A stretch of DNA of 7,331 bases from Bacteroidota bacterium (lineage in GTDB: Bacteria > Bacteroidota > Bacteroidia > UKL13-3): contig CANFSD010000079.1 of assembly GCA_947449515.1 (NCBI GenBank), positions 1 to 7,331 on the forward strand, written 5' to 3'. This document shows positions 1-6,875 of this stretch, one piece after another (positions within the stretch are counted from its first letter, which is position 1; each line of letters starts with the position of its first letter). Made by a program: the position numbers and the translations under genes. Below the pieces are notes generated by a model that was not told the origin of the DNA, did no database searches, and saw only the letters and a program-made list of their open reading frames with translations.

Positions 1-802
1 ATTGAGTTTGCGCGATAAAGGTATTTTGATTTATAATGATAATGCCACGCCTAGCAATGCCAACGATGATCGCTATAAATTGCTGAATAAAGAAGTGGGT
101 ATGGGTGCTTTGCCTAGCAATACTGTTTTATGTGTGAGCAAAGATTTGAATGGAGAAATGTGGATTGGGACGAGCCAAGGTTTAGCCATTTTAAGTAATC
201 CCTCTATGATTTTTAATACCTCAGAAGATAATTTTGATGCACGTCAAATCATTATCAAAGTAGGCACCAACTATGAAATATTTTTAGGCAAAGAACAAAT
301 CAATTGTATTTATGTTGATCCTGCCAATCGCAAGTGGATTGGTACCCCAAATGGTGTTTGGTTGGTTTCAGACGATGGTTACACTGTGCTCAAGAATTTT
401 ACTGTAAGTAATTCCCCTTTGCTATCCAATAATGTAATGCAAATTGGGATGGATGAACACAGTGGTGAAGTATTTTTTGGAACCGAAAAAGGTATTATTT
501 CCTACATGGGTGATGCCAGTTTAGGCCAAAATGATTTCTCGCATGTGGAGATTTTCCCAAACCCTGTTAGGCCAGATTTTACAGGCAGTGTTTCCATAAG
601 AGGTTTGGTAGAAAAGTCAACTGTAAAGATTACAGATATTAGTGGTAACCTTGTTTATGAAACCATTGCCAACGGTGGATTTGCCTCTTGGGATGGAAGA
701 AGTTTTAACGGCAAGCGCGTTTCAACGGGTGTTTACCTTTTGATGGCCGCCAATAAGGATGGATCCAAAACGCATATCGGAAAAATTCTTTTTGTTAATT
801 AA
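1..802 (+). CDS. porZ: T9SS C-terminal-domain beta-propeller protein, PorZ-like (3' part only)
   Basis: This is the last 266 codons of a longer gene whose 5' end lies left of the window; the TTG at base 2 is an internal leucine codon, not a start. Three copies of the two-component-regulator propeller motif are visible: MWIGTSQGL (residues 53-61 of the visible part), KWIGTPNGVW (111-120) and VFFGTEKGI (157-165). From about residue 180 comes a T9SS type A sorting domain with the landmarks FPNPVRPDFTG, VKITDISGNLVYE, a WDGR turn, RVSTGVYLL and a final KILFVN. Proteins with this domain cross the outer membrane through the type IX system. Propeller repeats followed by this style of domain resemble PorZ, the surface component that delivers anionic lipopolysaccharide to the T9SS attachment complex. 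The PorZ assignment is an inference from memory of the family; another propeller protein with a sorting domain is possible. The 3' end is 25 nt before the next gene on the same strand. Confidence 0.8.
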   Translation, partial: LSLRDKGILIYNDNATPSNANDDRYKLLNKEVGMGALPSNTVLCVSKDLNGEMWIGTSQGLAILSNPSMIFNTSEDNFDARQIIIKVGTNYEIFLGKEQINCIYVDPANRKWIGTPNGVWLVSDDGYTVLKNFTVSNSPLLSNNVMQIGMDEHSGEVFFGTEKGIISYMGDASLGQNDFSHVEIFPNPVRPDFTGSVSIRGLVEKSTVKITDISGNLVYETIANGGFASWDGRSFNGKRVSTGVYLLMAANKDGSKTHIGKILFVN

Positions 803-827
803 TTCAATTTCTATTTTAAACCAGCTT

Positions 828-1823
828 ATGAAAGCAGCAGTTTTACATGAAATAAACGGCAAGTTTATTTACCAAGATTTTGAACAACCTGTGCCAACTG
901 GTAATGAAGTGCTTATTAAGGTAAATCATGCCGCCCTCAATCACCGCGATGTGTTTATTCAAAAAGGGCAATACGCAGGCCTGGCATTTCCAATAATTTG
1001 CGGCAGTGATTTGTGTGGCGTGGTAGTACAAGCAGCCAATCCCTCACATGCAGATTGGATCGGCAAGGAGGTTATTGTAAATCCATCTTTAACCTGGGGC
1101 GATAATCCTAGGGTTCAAGCCAAAACTTATACTATTTTGGGCTTACCCAATAATGGCTCTTTTGCAGAATACATTGTGGTTCCGGCGCATTTGTTATACC
1201 CTAAACCAACGCATTTGTCTAGCCAAGCGGCAGCGGCATTGCCCTTGGCAGGCTTAACTGCTTTTAGGGCTTTGTTTAGCAGGGCCAAAGTAAAAGCAGG
1301 TGAAACCGTTTTGGTTACGGGTATTGGCGGGGGTGTAGCCATTTATGCGGCGCAATTTGCCATTGCCCATGCTTGTAAAGTATATGTAACAAGCGGCAGT
1401 GATGAAAAAATAGCCAAAGCAGTTTCCTTCGGTGCCATTGGTGGTGCCAATTACAAAACAACTGATTGGCATAAAAATTTGGCCAAAGAAAGTGGTGGAT
1501 TTGATGTAATAATTGATGGCGCGGGTGGTCCGGATTTTTCTAAATTAATAGATTTATGTAATCCAGGTGCGCGCATTGCAAGCTACGGAGCTACCGTTGG
1601 CGCTTGGAATACAGGCGTTCCTGCTAAAATATTTTGGAAACAAATTGATATTCTTGGATCAACCATGGGCAATGAAGAAGAGTTTAAGCAAATGGTAGAT
1701 TTTGTGAACCAACATCAACTTGTGCCAATTGTTGCCAAAAATTTCCCATTGGCCCAATGTGAGGATGCCGCTCGGTTTATGGATGATGGTAGGCAATTTG
1801 GTAAAATTGTTTTAGACATTTAA
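828..1823 (+). CDS. Medium-chain dehydrogenase/reductase, zinc-free quinone-oxidoreductase-like
   Basis: A 331-residue NAD(P)H-dependent oxidoreductase of the MDR superfamily, a normal length for the quinone oxidoreductase/YogA-like branch. The N-terminal GroES-like catalytic domain covers about residues 1-120 (MKAAVLHE start, GSDLCGVV at 59-66). A Rossmann domain follows, with the nucleotide-binding turn TGIGGGV at 164-170 and VTSGSDEKI at 187-195, a serine-rich loop that fits NADPH better than NADH. The position that holds a zinc-binding cysteine in alcohol dehydrogenases is Asn38 in LNHRD, and the segment where the structural zinc lobe would lie (about 85-112) has no cysteine, so I infer a zinc-free enzyme. 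The substrate cannot be told; quinones or alpha,beta-unsaturated carbonyls are typical. I chose ATG 828 because family homology begins with MKAAV; the in-frame ATG at 759 would overlap the preceding gene. It is probably co-transcribed with metF, 28 nt downstream. Confidence 0.88.
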   Translation: MKAAVLHEINGKFIYQDFEQPVPTGNEVLIKVNHAALNHRDVFIQKGQYAGLAFPIICGSDLCGVVVQAANPSHADWIGKEVIVNPSLTWGDNPRVQAKTYTILGLPNNGSFAEYIVVPAHLLYPKPTHLSSQAAAALPLAGLTAFRALFSRAKVKAGETVLVTGIGGGVAIYAAQFAIAHACKVYVTSGSDEKIAKAVSFGAIGGANYKTTDWHKNLAKESGGFDVIIDGAGGPDFSKLIDLCNPGARIASYGATVGAWNTGVPAKIFWKQIDILGSTMGNEEEFKQMVDFVNQHQLVPIVAKNFPLAQCEDAARFMDDGRQFGKIVLDI

Positions 1824-1851
1824 GCTTCTAATTTATTATTTTGCAAATCGA

Positions 1852-2805
1852 ATGAAAGTTACAGAACATATAAAAAACGCCAAGGAAACTTTATTTTCCA
1901 TTGAAATTTTACCCCCATTAAAAGGTAAAGACATTAATTCTATATTTAATGGAATTAGTCCTTTGATGGAATTTAAACCAGCCTTTATTGATGTAACCTA
2001 TCACCGCGAAGAGTTTGTTTTGCGCAAACGTAAAGATGGAGGTTTTGATAGGGTTTATACCCGCAAACGTCCGGGCACAGTTGCTATTTGTGCAGCATTA
2101 ATGAATAAGTTTCATGTAGATACTGTACCGCATTTAATTTGTGGTGGTTTTAGCAAAGAAGAAACTGAAAATGCCTTAATAGATTTACATTTCTTGGGTA
2201 TAGACAATGTTTTGGTTTTACGTGGCGATAATATCAAAAACGAATCAAATTTTGTTCCGGAACCAGATGGCAATAAAGATTCTATTGAATTGTTAAAGCA
2301 GGTAGTAGCCATGAATAATGGTCGTTATTTGGATCTAGAATTGGAAAATGCCTCTAATTCTAATTTCTGTATTGGTGTATCTGGCTATCCAGAAAAACAT
2401 TTTGAAGCACCCAATATGCAAAGTGATTTGAGATGGCTCAAACAAAAGGTAGATGCGGGTGCCGAGTATATTGTAACGCAAATGTTTTTCAATAACCAAA
2501 TGTTTTTCGACTTTGTAGAAAGTTGTAGAAAAATGGATATTCAAATACCAATTATACCAGGTATAAAGCCATTGACAACTAAAAAACAATTAACTGTTTT
2601 ACCTAAGATTTTTAATATAGATATTCCTGAAGATTTGGTGCATGCTGTTGAAAATTGCAAAGACGACAAAGCTGTTAAACAAGTGGGTATTGAATGGGCT
2701 ATTCAGCAAAGTAAGGAGTTGAAAGCGGCTAAGGTTCCAGTTTTACATTATTATACAATGGGTGTAAGTGAGGTTACCAAAGCCATCGCTTCACAAGTTT
2801 TTTAG
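1852..2805 (+). CDS. metF: Methylenetetrahydrofolate reductase
   Basis: A 317-residue flavoprotein, the usual length of bacterial MetF, that reduces 5,10-methylene-tetrahydrofolate to 5-methyl-tetrahydrofolate in the cytoplasm. The product is the methyl donor for methionine synthesis. It is a single TIM-barrel domain. Visible landmarks are FSIEILPPL near the N-terminus (Glu18 matches the catalytic Glu28 of E. coli MetF), VTYHRE at 48-53, a charged insertion ending in RKRPGT (71-76), LRGD at 123-126 (Asp126 matches the FAD/folate-contacting Asp120), the GYPEKH loop at 178-183, and TQMFFN at 209-214 (Gln210 matches substrate-binding Gln183). All expected key residues are present. No metH or other methionine gene is nearby. 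The 28-nt gap in front is too short for a SAM riboswitch. The stop codon is 7 nt before tcdA, which indicates a shared transcript. Confidence 0.95.
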   Translation: MKVTEHIKNAKETLFSIEILPPLKGKDINSIFNGISPLMEFKPAFIDVTYHREEFVLRKRKDGGFDRVYTRKRPGTVAICAALMNKFHVDTVPHLICGGFSKEETENALIDLHFLGIDNVLVLRGDNIKNESNFVPEPDGNKDSIELLKQVVAMNNGRYLDLELENASNSNFCIGVSGYPEKHFEAPNMQSDLRWLKQKVDAGAEYIVTQMFFNNQMFFDFVESCRKMDIQIPIIPGIKPLTTKKQLTVLPKIFNIDIPEDLVHAVENCKDDKAVKQVGIEWAIQQSKELKAAKVPVLHYYTMGVSEVTKAIASQVF

Positions 2806-2812
2806 TTTTTAT

Positions 2813-3544
2813 ATGTCGTTTGAAATACAGCCATGGATGGGCCGAACCGAACTTTTGTTAGGTAAAGATAGGCTCAGTAAATTAATAAATTCAAATGTTT
2901 TAGTGGTTGGTTTGGGTGGTGTTGGCGGAATTGCCGCAGAAATGATTGCACGTTCTGGCGTTGGTAAAATGACCATTGTTGATGCAGATACCGTTGATCC
3001 AACTAACAGAAATAGACAAATTCCTGCGCTTAAAAGTACAGAGGGTTTGGTAAAGGCAGATGTGCTTGCTGCACGTTTGTTAGATATCAATCCTGATTTA
3101 GAATTGCAGGTAATTCCTCAGTTTTTTCGCGATGCACTTACCTTTGAAATATTAGACAATAATAAATTTGATTATGCCTTAGATTGCATTGATACACTTT
3201 CCCCAAAGGTATATTACATTAAGGCTTGTATTGACAGAGGAATTCCAATTGTAAGCAGCATGGGAGCTGGCTCTAAGGTTGATCCAACCCAAGTAAAAGT
3301 AGCAGATATTTCTGAAACGTATAATTGCCATTTGGCAAGATACACACGTAAATACTTGCATCGTTTAGGTGTGTATAAGGGTGTAAAAGCTGTGTTTTCG
3401 GCCGAACCAAGATTGGTTAATTCTCAGTTGATGTTGATGGAAGCGCAGAATAAAAAATCTGCAGTGGGTACTATTAGTTATATGCCTACCGTTTTTGGTT
3501 GCACTGTAGCCTCGGTTGCCATCCGCGATTTATACAACAGGTAA
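2813..3544 (+). CDS. tcdA: tRNA threonylcarbamoyladenosine dehydratase (cyclic t6A37 synthase)
   Basis: A 243-residue member of the ThiF/MoeB/E1-like superfamily. TcdA (CsdL/YgdL) uses ATP to dehydrate N6-threonylcarbamoyladenosine at position 37 of ANN-decoding tRNAs to its cyclic form. The ATP-binding Rossmann motif is VVGLGGVGG (31-39). It is followed by VDADTVDPTNRNRQI (56-70), with the Asp and Arg/Asn/Gln residues that contact ATP, then Lys81 in LVKADV and the LDCIDT strand (123-128). GAGSKVDPTQ (151-160) and SAEP (196-199) are landmarks specific to the TcdA branch, separating it from ThiF and MoeB, and no zinc-binding CxxC pairs are present. It is slightly shorter than E. coli TcdA at the C-terminus, with no obvious membrane anchor. 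I chose ATG 2813 because homology begins with the FEIQPWMGRTELLLG region; the upstream in-frame ATG at 2768 would lie inside metF. It ends one base from the convergent phospholipase D gene. Confidence 0.92.
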   Translation: MSFEIQPWMGRTELLLGKDRLSKLINSNVLVVGLGGVGGIAAEMIARSGVGKMTIVDADTVDPTNRNRQIPALKSTEGLVKADVLAARLLDINPDLELQVIPQFFRDALTFEILDNNKFDYALDCIDTLSPKVYYIKACIDRGIPIVSSMGAGSKVDPTQVKVADISETYNCHLARYTRKYLHRLGVYKGVKAVFSAEPRLVNSQLMLMEAQNKKSAVGTISYMPTVFGCTVASVAIRDLYNR

Positions 3545-3545
3545 A

Positions 3546-4718
3546 TTACGACTTTGTACCTCTTTGCAAGTAAAAAAGTAGTTTAAAGGAGAGGTTAACC
3601 AGGTGATAAGAAATAAAATTTCTTAAGCTTATTCCCAATCCATTTTTCTTCATAAAATCTTCTTTATGGATTTGTAAGGCATCTTTGGCTAAAATCTCTT
3701 TAATTGTTGAAAGACTCTCCTGTTGAAATACTTGGTCGCGTATTTCAATATTACATTCTGTGCTGCCAAAATCGCTCAGGTGATTGATATTGTAGGATCC
3801 TATGCACATCCACTCATTGTCAATAAAAGCAAGTTTGGCATGCAAAATACTTGGTTGCCATTCCCATATTTCAATGCCACTTTTAAGGAGGTCTTTGTAA
3901 AAATAGGCGCTGGCATAATTAACAATTGGCACATCTGAAATTCCCCCTACAATGAGTTTAATTTTTACACCTCTTTTGGCAGCTCTTTTAAGTTGCCGTT
4001 TTAGCGCGGGTGAAGGTAAAAAATAGCTGGCCAATAAGGTGATTTCTGTTTGTGCTTTTTGGATGTTTTTTCTGTATTGCCTGCTGATACCAAATTTTGC
4101 GCGCGACCAATGATTTTGCAATACGCGGGCTTTTAGTTGATGACCTTCTTGCTGGTAAATTGTTTTCCTAAAATGTTTTTTTAGTTTGGGTAAAAATCCT
4201 TTTTCTACTTGTATGCAAATGCGCAAAAGATCCTGCACCAAATTGCCTTCTACTTTTACGGCAAAGTCTAGCCATGTTTTGGTTTTACCTAGATGACTAT
4301 AGGCGTCTGAAATATTTATGCCTCCCACATATGCACTGTGTTTGTCGAATACCATAATTTTATGGTGTAGGCGCAATCCCATGTGAAAATTAAATGCCAA
4401 TTTAAAGCGAGAAAAATAATTTACGCTGGCATTGGCAGCAAGGAGCTTTGTTTCCCATACACTTGGAAAGTTTTTACTTCCATAGGCATCCATCCAAATA
4501 TGTACATTTACTCCTCTTTGTGCTGCTGCTAATAAAAGTTCATAAATACATTTGCCGGTGCTATCATTTTCAAAAATATATACTTGAAAATGAATTTCGT
4601 TTTTGGCATTTTCAATAGAATGTTGAAGCGCAGTAAAAAATGCATTGCCACTTTGAAGTAGTTTAATTTGTTGGTTGAAATGCCAAGGGTAAATGCCAAC
4701 TTTTTTGCGCCATGCCAT
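3546..4718 (-). CDS. Phospholipase D-like cardiolipin synthase, ClsB type
   Basis: A 390-residue protein with two HxKxxxxD (HKD) phosphatidyltransferase motifs: HHKIMVFD at 118-125 (His118, Lys120, Asp125) followed by GGINISD, and HAKLAFID at 293-300 (His293, Lys295, Asp300) followed by GSYN. Both active-site halves are complete, so the enzyme should be active. There are no N-terminal transmembrane helices, and the order of segments (VYIFENDSTG, then VNVHIWMDAYGS) fits the ClsB/YbhO type of cardiolipin synthase, which transfers a phosphatidyl group to a second phospholipid or an alcohol at the inner membrane. The C-terminal end (about 365-385) is hydrophobic and basic and could bind the membrane surface. 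Substrate cannot be fixed from sequence: cardiolipin synthase, phosphatidylglycerol synthesis or another PLD reaction remain possible. It is convergent with tcdA (one-base gap) and sits 78 nt downstream of the kinase gene on the same strand. Confidence 0.87.
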   Translation of the reverse strand: MAWRKKVGIYPWHFNQQIKLLQSGNAFFTALQHSIENAKNEIHFQVYIFENDSTGKCIYELLLAAAQRGVNVHIWMDAYGSKNFPSVWETKLLAANASVNYFSRFKLAFNFHMGLRLHHKIMVFDKHSAYVGGINISDAYSHLGKTKTWLDFAVKVEGNLVQDLLRICIQVEKGFLPKLKKHFRKTIYQQEGHQLKARVLQNHWSRAKFGISRQYRKNIQKAQTEITLLASYFLPSPALKRQLKRAAKRGVKIKLIVGGISDVPIVNYASAYFYKDLLKSGIEIWEWQPSILHAKLAFIDNEWMCIGSYNINHLSDFGSTECNIEIRDQVFQQESLSTIKEILAKDALQIHKEDFMKKNGLGISLRNFISYHLVNLSFKLLFYLQRGTKS

Positions 4719-4722
4719 AATT

Positions 4723-4730
4723 CAAATTTA
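4723..4730 (-). promoter_or_regulatory. Candidate Bacteroidota -7 promoter element
   Basis: On the - strand this reads TAAATTTG, a perfect match to the TAnnTTTG -7 consensus of Bacteroidota housekeeping promoters. It ends 4 nt before the ATG of the phospholipase D gene, so transcription would start at or next to the start codon and the mRNA would be nearly leaderless. A TTG that could serve as the -33 element lies 24 nt upstream, just outside the usual spacing of about 17-23. An 8-mer with two free positions arises easily in AT-rich DNA, so this is tentative. Confidence 0.35.
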
Positions 4731-4742
4731 CACTATTTGGCT

Positions 4743-4761
4743 TTGTTTGTTTAGCAAACAA
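4743..4761. repeat. Short inverted repeat (7-bp stem, 5-nt loop)
   Basis: TTGTTTG, a 5-base loop TTTAG, then CAAACAA, a perfect 7-bp inverted repeat in the 78-nt gap between the kinase stop and the phospholipase D start. On the + strand it is followed by six T residues, as in an intrinsic terminator, but no + strand gene leads into it. On the - strand, the direction of the flanking genes, the T run is missing and the stem is AT-rich, so termination there would be weak. Its left arm in - strand orientation overlaps the TTG considered as a -33 element. Function unknown. Confidence 0.3.
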
Positions 4762-4796
4762 TTTTTTGAAGCAAAAATTAAAATTAAGAGGGGGTG

Positions 4797-6170
4797 CTAT
4801 GCCATGGCAATGCTTGGAAGGCAGACAGAAACTTCGGTACCCAATCCTACTTCCGAGGAAATTGAAATGCTTCCATGGTGAATTTCTATGGACTTTTTTA
4901 CGAGGCTTAGCCCAATGCCATAACCGGGAACCTTTCTGGTATCATTTGACCTGTAGAAGGCCTGGAAGACCAATGGAAGATCTTTCTGATTAATTCCTTC
5001 GCCTTTATCAATTACACTGATAAAAATTTGCGCATTTTTAAAGCAAACTTTTACTACACAGGTTTTGTCGTTTGAAAATTTGCAAGCATTGTCCATTAAA
5101 TTTATAAATACGGAATGCAGCAAGGCATAATCACCCGAAACTTGAATAGCGTTTTCTTCTTCGGGAAAATCATCCCAATCAATGCTTATTTTGTAATTGG
5201 GTTTGCGGTGCAAAATACTTTCGCGTGCCTCCATGATTACCTCTATTACTGAAACCTTGGTAAAAGAAACATTTGGGAAATCTGCATTGGCAGAGGCCAA
5301 TTCGGTTAAACCATTTAATAAGGAAATAAGGCTTTGAATATCTTCTTGAATTGAATCAAAAACGGCTAAATATTCTTTTTCTGTTCGGTCTTGTAAGAGC
5401 AAAACTTCAATTTGCCCTTTCATGGCTGTAAGTGGTGTTCTAAACTCATGGGAAGCATTTGCCACAAACATTTTTTGGAGTTCAAACGACTTTTCAATAC
5501 GTTCCAACATTTTATTAAAAACAATGGCTAGTTTAGCAATTTCGTCTGTTCCGTTTCCTTCGTTAACCCGCTGGTGTAGGTTACTTTCGTTAATAGTGTC
5601 TACCTCTGCAATTACATTTTTAATGGGCTGCAGTGATTGTTTTGAAAAGTAAAAACCAAAAATAAATGAGATAAAAATACACACCGTAATTAATACCAAT
5701 AAGAGGTAGCGTAAAAACTTTAATTTTTGTTGGCCAACTACATCAATGGCACTGCTTACCACAAAGTAATTTTTGGTATTATAATGAACAATATAGGCGC
5801 AATATTCTGTATCCTTTTTTGTAATTTCTATTTCGTTACTCTTTTTATAAAGTTGTTCTAATAAATCCAACTCTGTTTCTGCTGCAGGTTTAGAAGCAAA
5901 AATCACAATGTGGTGCTCATCTGCAATAATTAAGCGTTCCTGCGGAAAACGGTTTAATTGCTTTTCATAAATTAGCTTTAAAATGGAAGGTGTAAGTTCT
6001 TCTTTATCGAGGTAATTTATTACAACATTCCTAGATACATTTCTGAGGCGGTCTGTAAATTCATTTTTTCTGAAAATCTCAGAAAATTCATAGGTAAATA
6101 TTGAAAATAAAATTAAAATTCCAGCAACAATGGCCGTAAATTTCAGCGTAAGTGCGGTTTTTATTTTCAT
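4797..6170 (-). CDS. Membrane sensor histidine kinase of a two-component system
   Basis: A 457-residue transmembrane histidine kinase that pairs with the response regulator encoded just upstream. Order of parts: a first membrane helix at about 8-29; a periplasmic sensor region of about 120 residues (30-152) that matches no fold I can name with certainty; a second helix at about 153-174; a HAMP linker at about 175-228; the dimerisation/phosphoacceptor domain with ANASHEFRTPLTA (His241 is the phosphorylation site); and the ATPase domain with N box NLMDNACKFS (357-366), G1 DKGEG (388-392), F box VFQAFYRS (401-408) and G2 GYGIGLSL (416-423). All catalytic boxes are intact. The overall pattern resembles the heavy-metal-sensor/RprX-like kinases common in Bacteroidota, but the ligand cannot be inferred. 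The start codon is 12 nt after the regulator's stop, so the two are almost certainly co-transcribed. Confidence 0.95.
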   Translation of the reverse strand: MKIKTALTLKFTAIVAGILILFSIFTYEFSEIFRKNEFTDRLRNVSRNVVINYLDKEELTPSILKLIYEKQLNRFPQERLIIADEHHIVIFASKPAAETELDLLEQLYKKSNEIEITKKDTEYCAYIVHYNTKNYFVVSSAIDVVGQQKLKFLRYLLLVLITVCIFISFIFGFYFSKQSLQPIKNVIAEVDTINESNLHQRVNEGNGTDEIAKLAIVFNKMLERIEKSFELQKMFVANASHEFRTPLTAMKGQIEVLLLQDRTEKEYLAVFDSIQEDIQSLISLLNGLTELASANADFPNVSFTKVSVIEVIMEARESILHRKPNYKISIDWDDFPEEENAIQVSGDYALLHSVFINLMDNACKFSNDKTCVVKVCFKNAQIFISVIDKGEGINQKDLPLVFQAFYRSNDTRKVPGYGIGLSLVKKSIEIHHGSISISSEVGLGTEVSVCLPSIAMA

Positions 6171-6182
6171 GTCAAAGAAAGG

Positions 6183-6863
6183 CTATTCCTCGCTTTTTAT
6201 AATATAACCCATGCCTACCATGGTATGTATGATTTTGGTAGGGAAGTCTTTTTCAATTTTCTTACGAAGAAAATTAATGTACACATCAATTACATTGGTG
6301 GTGGTGTCAAAGCCAGATTCCCAAACTTTTTCCAATATTTCATTTCTTGAAATTACCCTGTTTTTATTGCGGATTAGGTATTCTAACAAAGCAAATTCTT
6401 TGGCTGTTAAATCAATTGTTTTTCCGCCTCTTCTGGCAACTTTTCTATTGAGGTCTAATTCTAAATCTTCTATTTTAATTATTTTTTGCTCAGTGATATT
6501 ATCGGTATAACGCTTGTTTAGCGCCCTTAATCTTGCAAGCAATTCTTTGAATTCAAATGGTTTTACCAAATAGTCATCTGCACCTGCATCTAAACCGCTA
6601 ACCTTTTCGTCAATGGAGCCCATTGCCGTAAGCATTAATATTGGGGTTTTAACGCCTTCTGCTCTTAATTCTCTGGCAACATCCAAACCATTTATTTGGG
6701 GAATCATCACATCTAAAATGATAGCGTCGTAGGTATTTTCCTTAGCCATTTTCTTAGCATTAAAACCATCATATGCCAAGCTAACTTCGTTTTGTTGTTC
6801 TTCTAATCCTTGCTTTAAAAACGAGGCAACTTTTGGTTCGTCCTCAACAACTAATAGTCTCAT
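6183..6863 (-). CDS. OmpR/PhoB-family response regulator
   Basis: A 226-residue DNA-binding response regulator of typical length. The receiver domain (about 1-120) has the acidic pair Glu7-Asp8, phosphoacceptor Asp51 in IILDVMIP, Thr79 in LMLTA and Lys101 in YLVKPFE, so it should be phosphorylated normally. The C-terminal winged helix-turn-helix (about 130-225) includes DLTAKEFALLEYL, the FDTTTNVIDVYINFLRKKI recognition region and the wing HTMVGMGYII. The FDxxTNVIDV segment resembles CusR/CopR regulators of metal responses, but no metal transport gene is present, so I do not assign a stimulus. It is the first gene of the regulator-kinase pair. The only upstream space is a 121-nt gap to the SUI1-like gene; it holds a perfect direct heptamer repeat that is a candidate binding site for the regulator itself. 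No Shine-Dalgarno run precedes the ATG. Confidence 0.96.
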   Translation of the reverse strand: MRLLVVEDEPKVASFLKQGLEEQQNEVSLAYDGFNAKKMAKENTYDAIILDVMIPQINGLDVARELRAEGVKTPILMLTAMGSIDEKVSGLDAGADDYLVKPFEFKELLARLRALNKRYTDNITEQKIIKIEDLELDLNRKVARRGGKTIDLTAKEFALLEYLIRNKNRVISRNEILEKVWESGFDTTTNVIDVYINFLRKKIEKDFPTKIIHTMVGMGYIIKSEE

Positions 6864-6875
6864 TGTGTGTATGTT

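Noticed and set aside
759..827. In-frame upstream ATG that would extend the MDR dehydrogenase by 23 residues
   Set aside because: The extension overlaps the end of the propeller gene and has no family similarity; homology starts with MKAAV at 828.
1824..1851. Possible separate promoter or SAM riboswitch in front of metF
   Set aside because: The 28-nt gap is too short for a riboswitch; TTATTTTG (1836-1843) misses the -7 consensus by one base and has no TTG at proper spacing.
2335..2589. An 84-codon - strand open frame inside metF
   Set aside because: It is antisense to conserved MetF motifs, with no domain or plausible start context of its own.
2768..2812. In-frame upstream ATG that would extend TcdA by 15 residues
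   Set aside because: It lies inside the 3' end of metF, and the extra residues do not look like a TcdA N-terminus.
4778..4784. Single TTAAAAT heptamer in the gap upstream of the phospholipase D gene, considered as a second regulator site
   Set aside because: There is no partner copy 11 bp away on either side, and single heptamers of this composition are expected by chance in AT-rich DNA.
4693..4993. Two overlapping + strand open frames near the phospholipase D/kinase junction
   Set aside because: They mostly run antisense to the 3' end of the kinase gene, show no recognisable domain and are explained by the real - strand genes.
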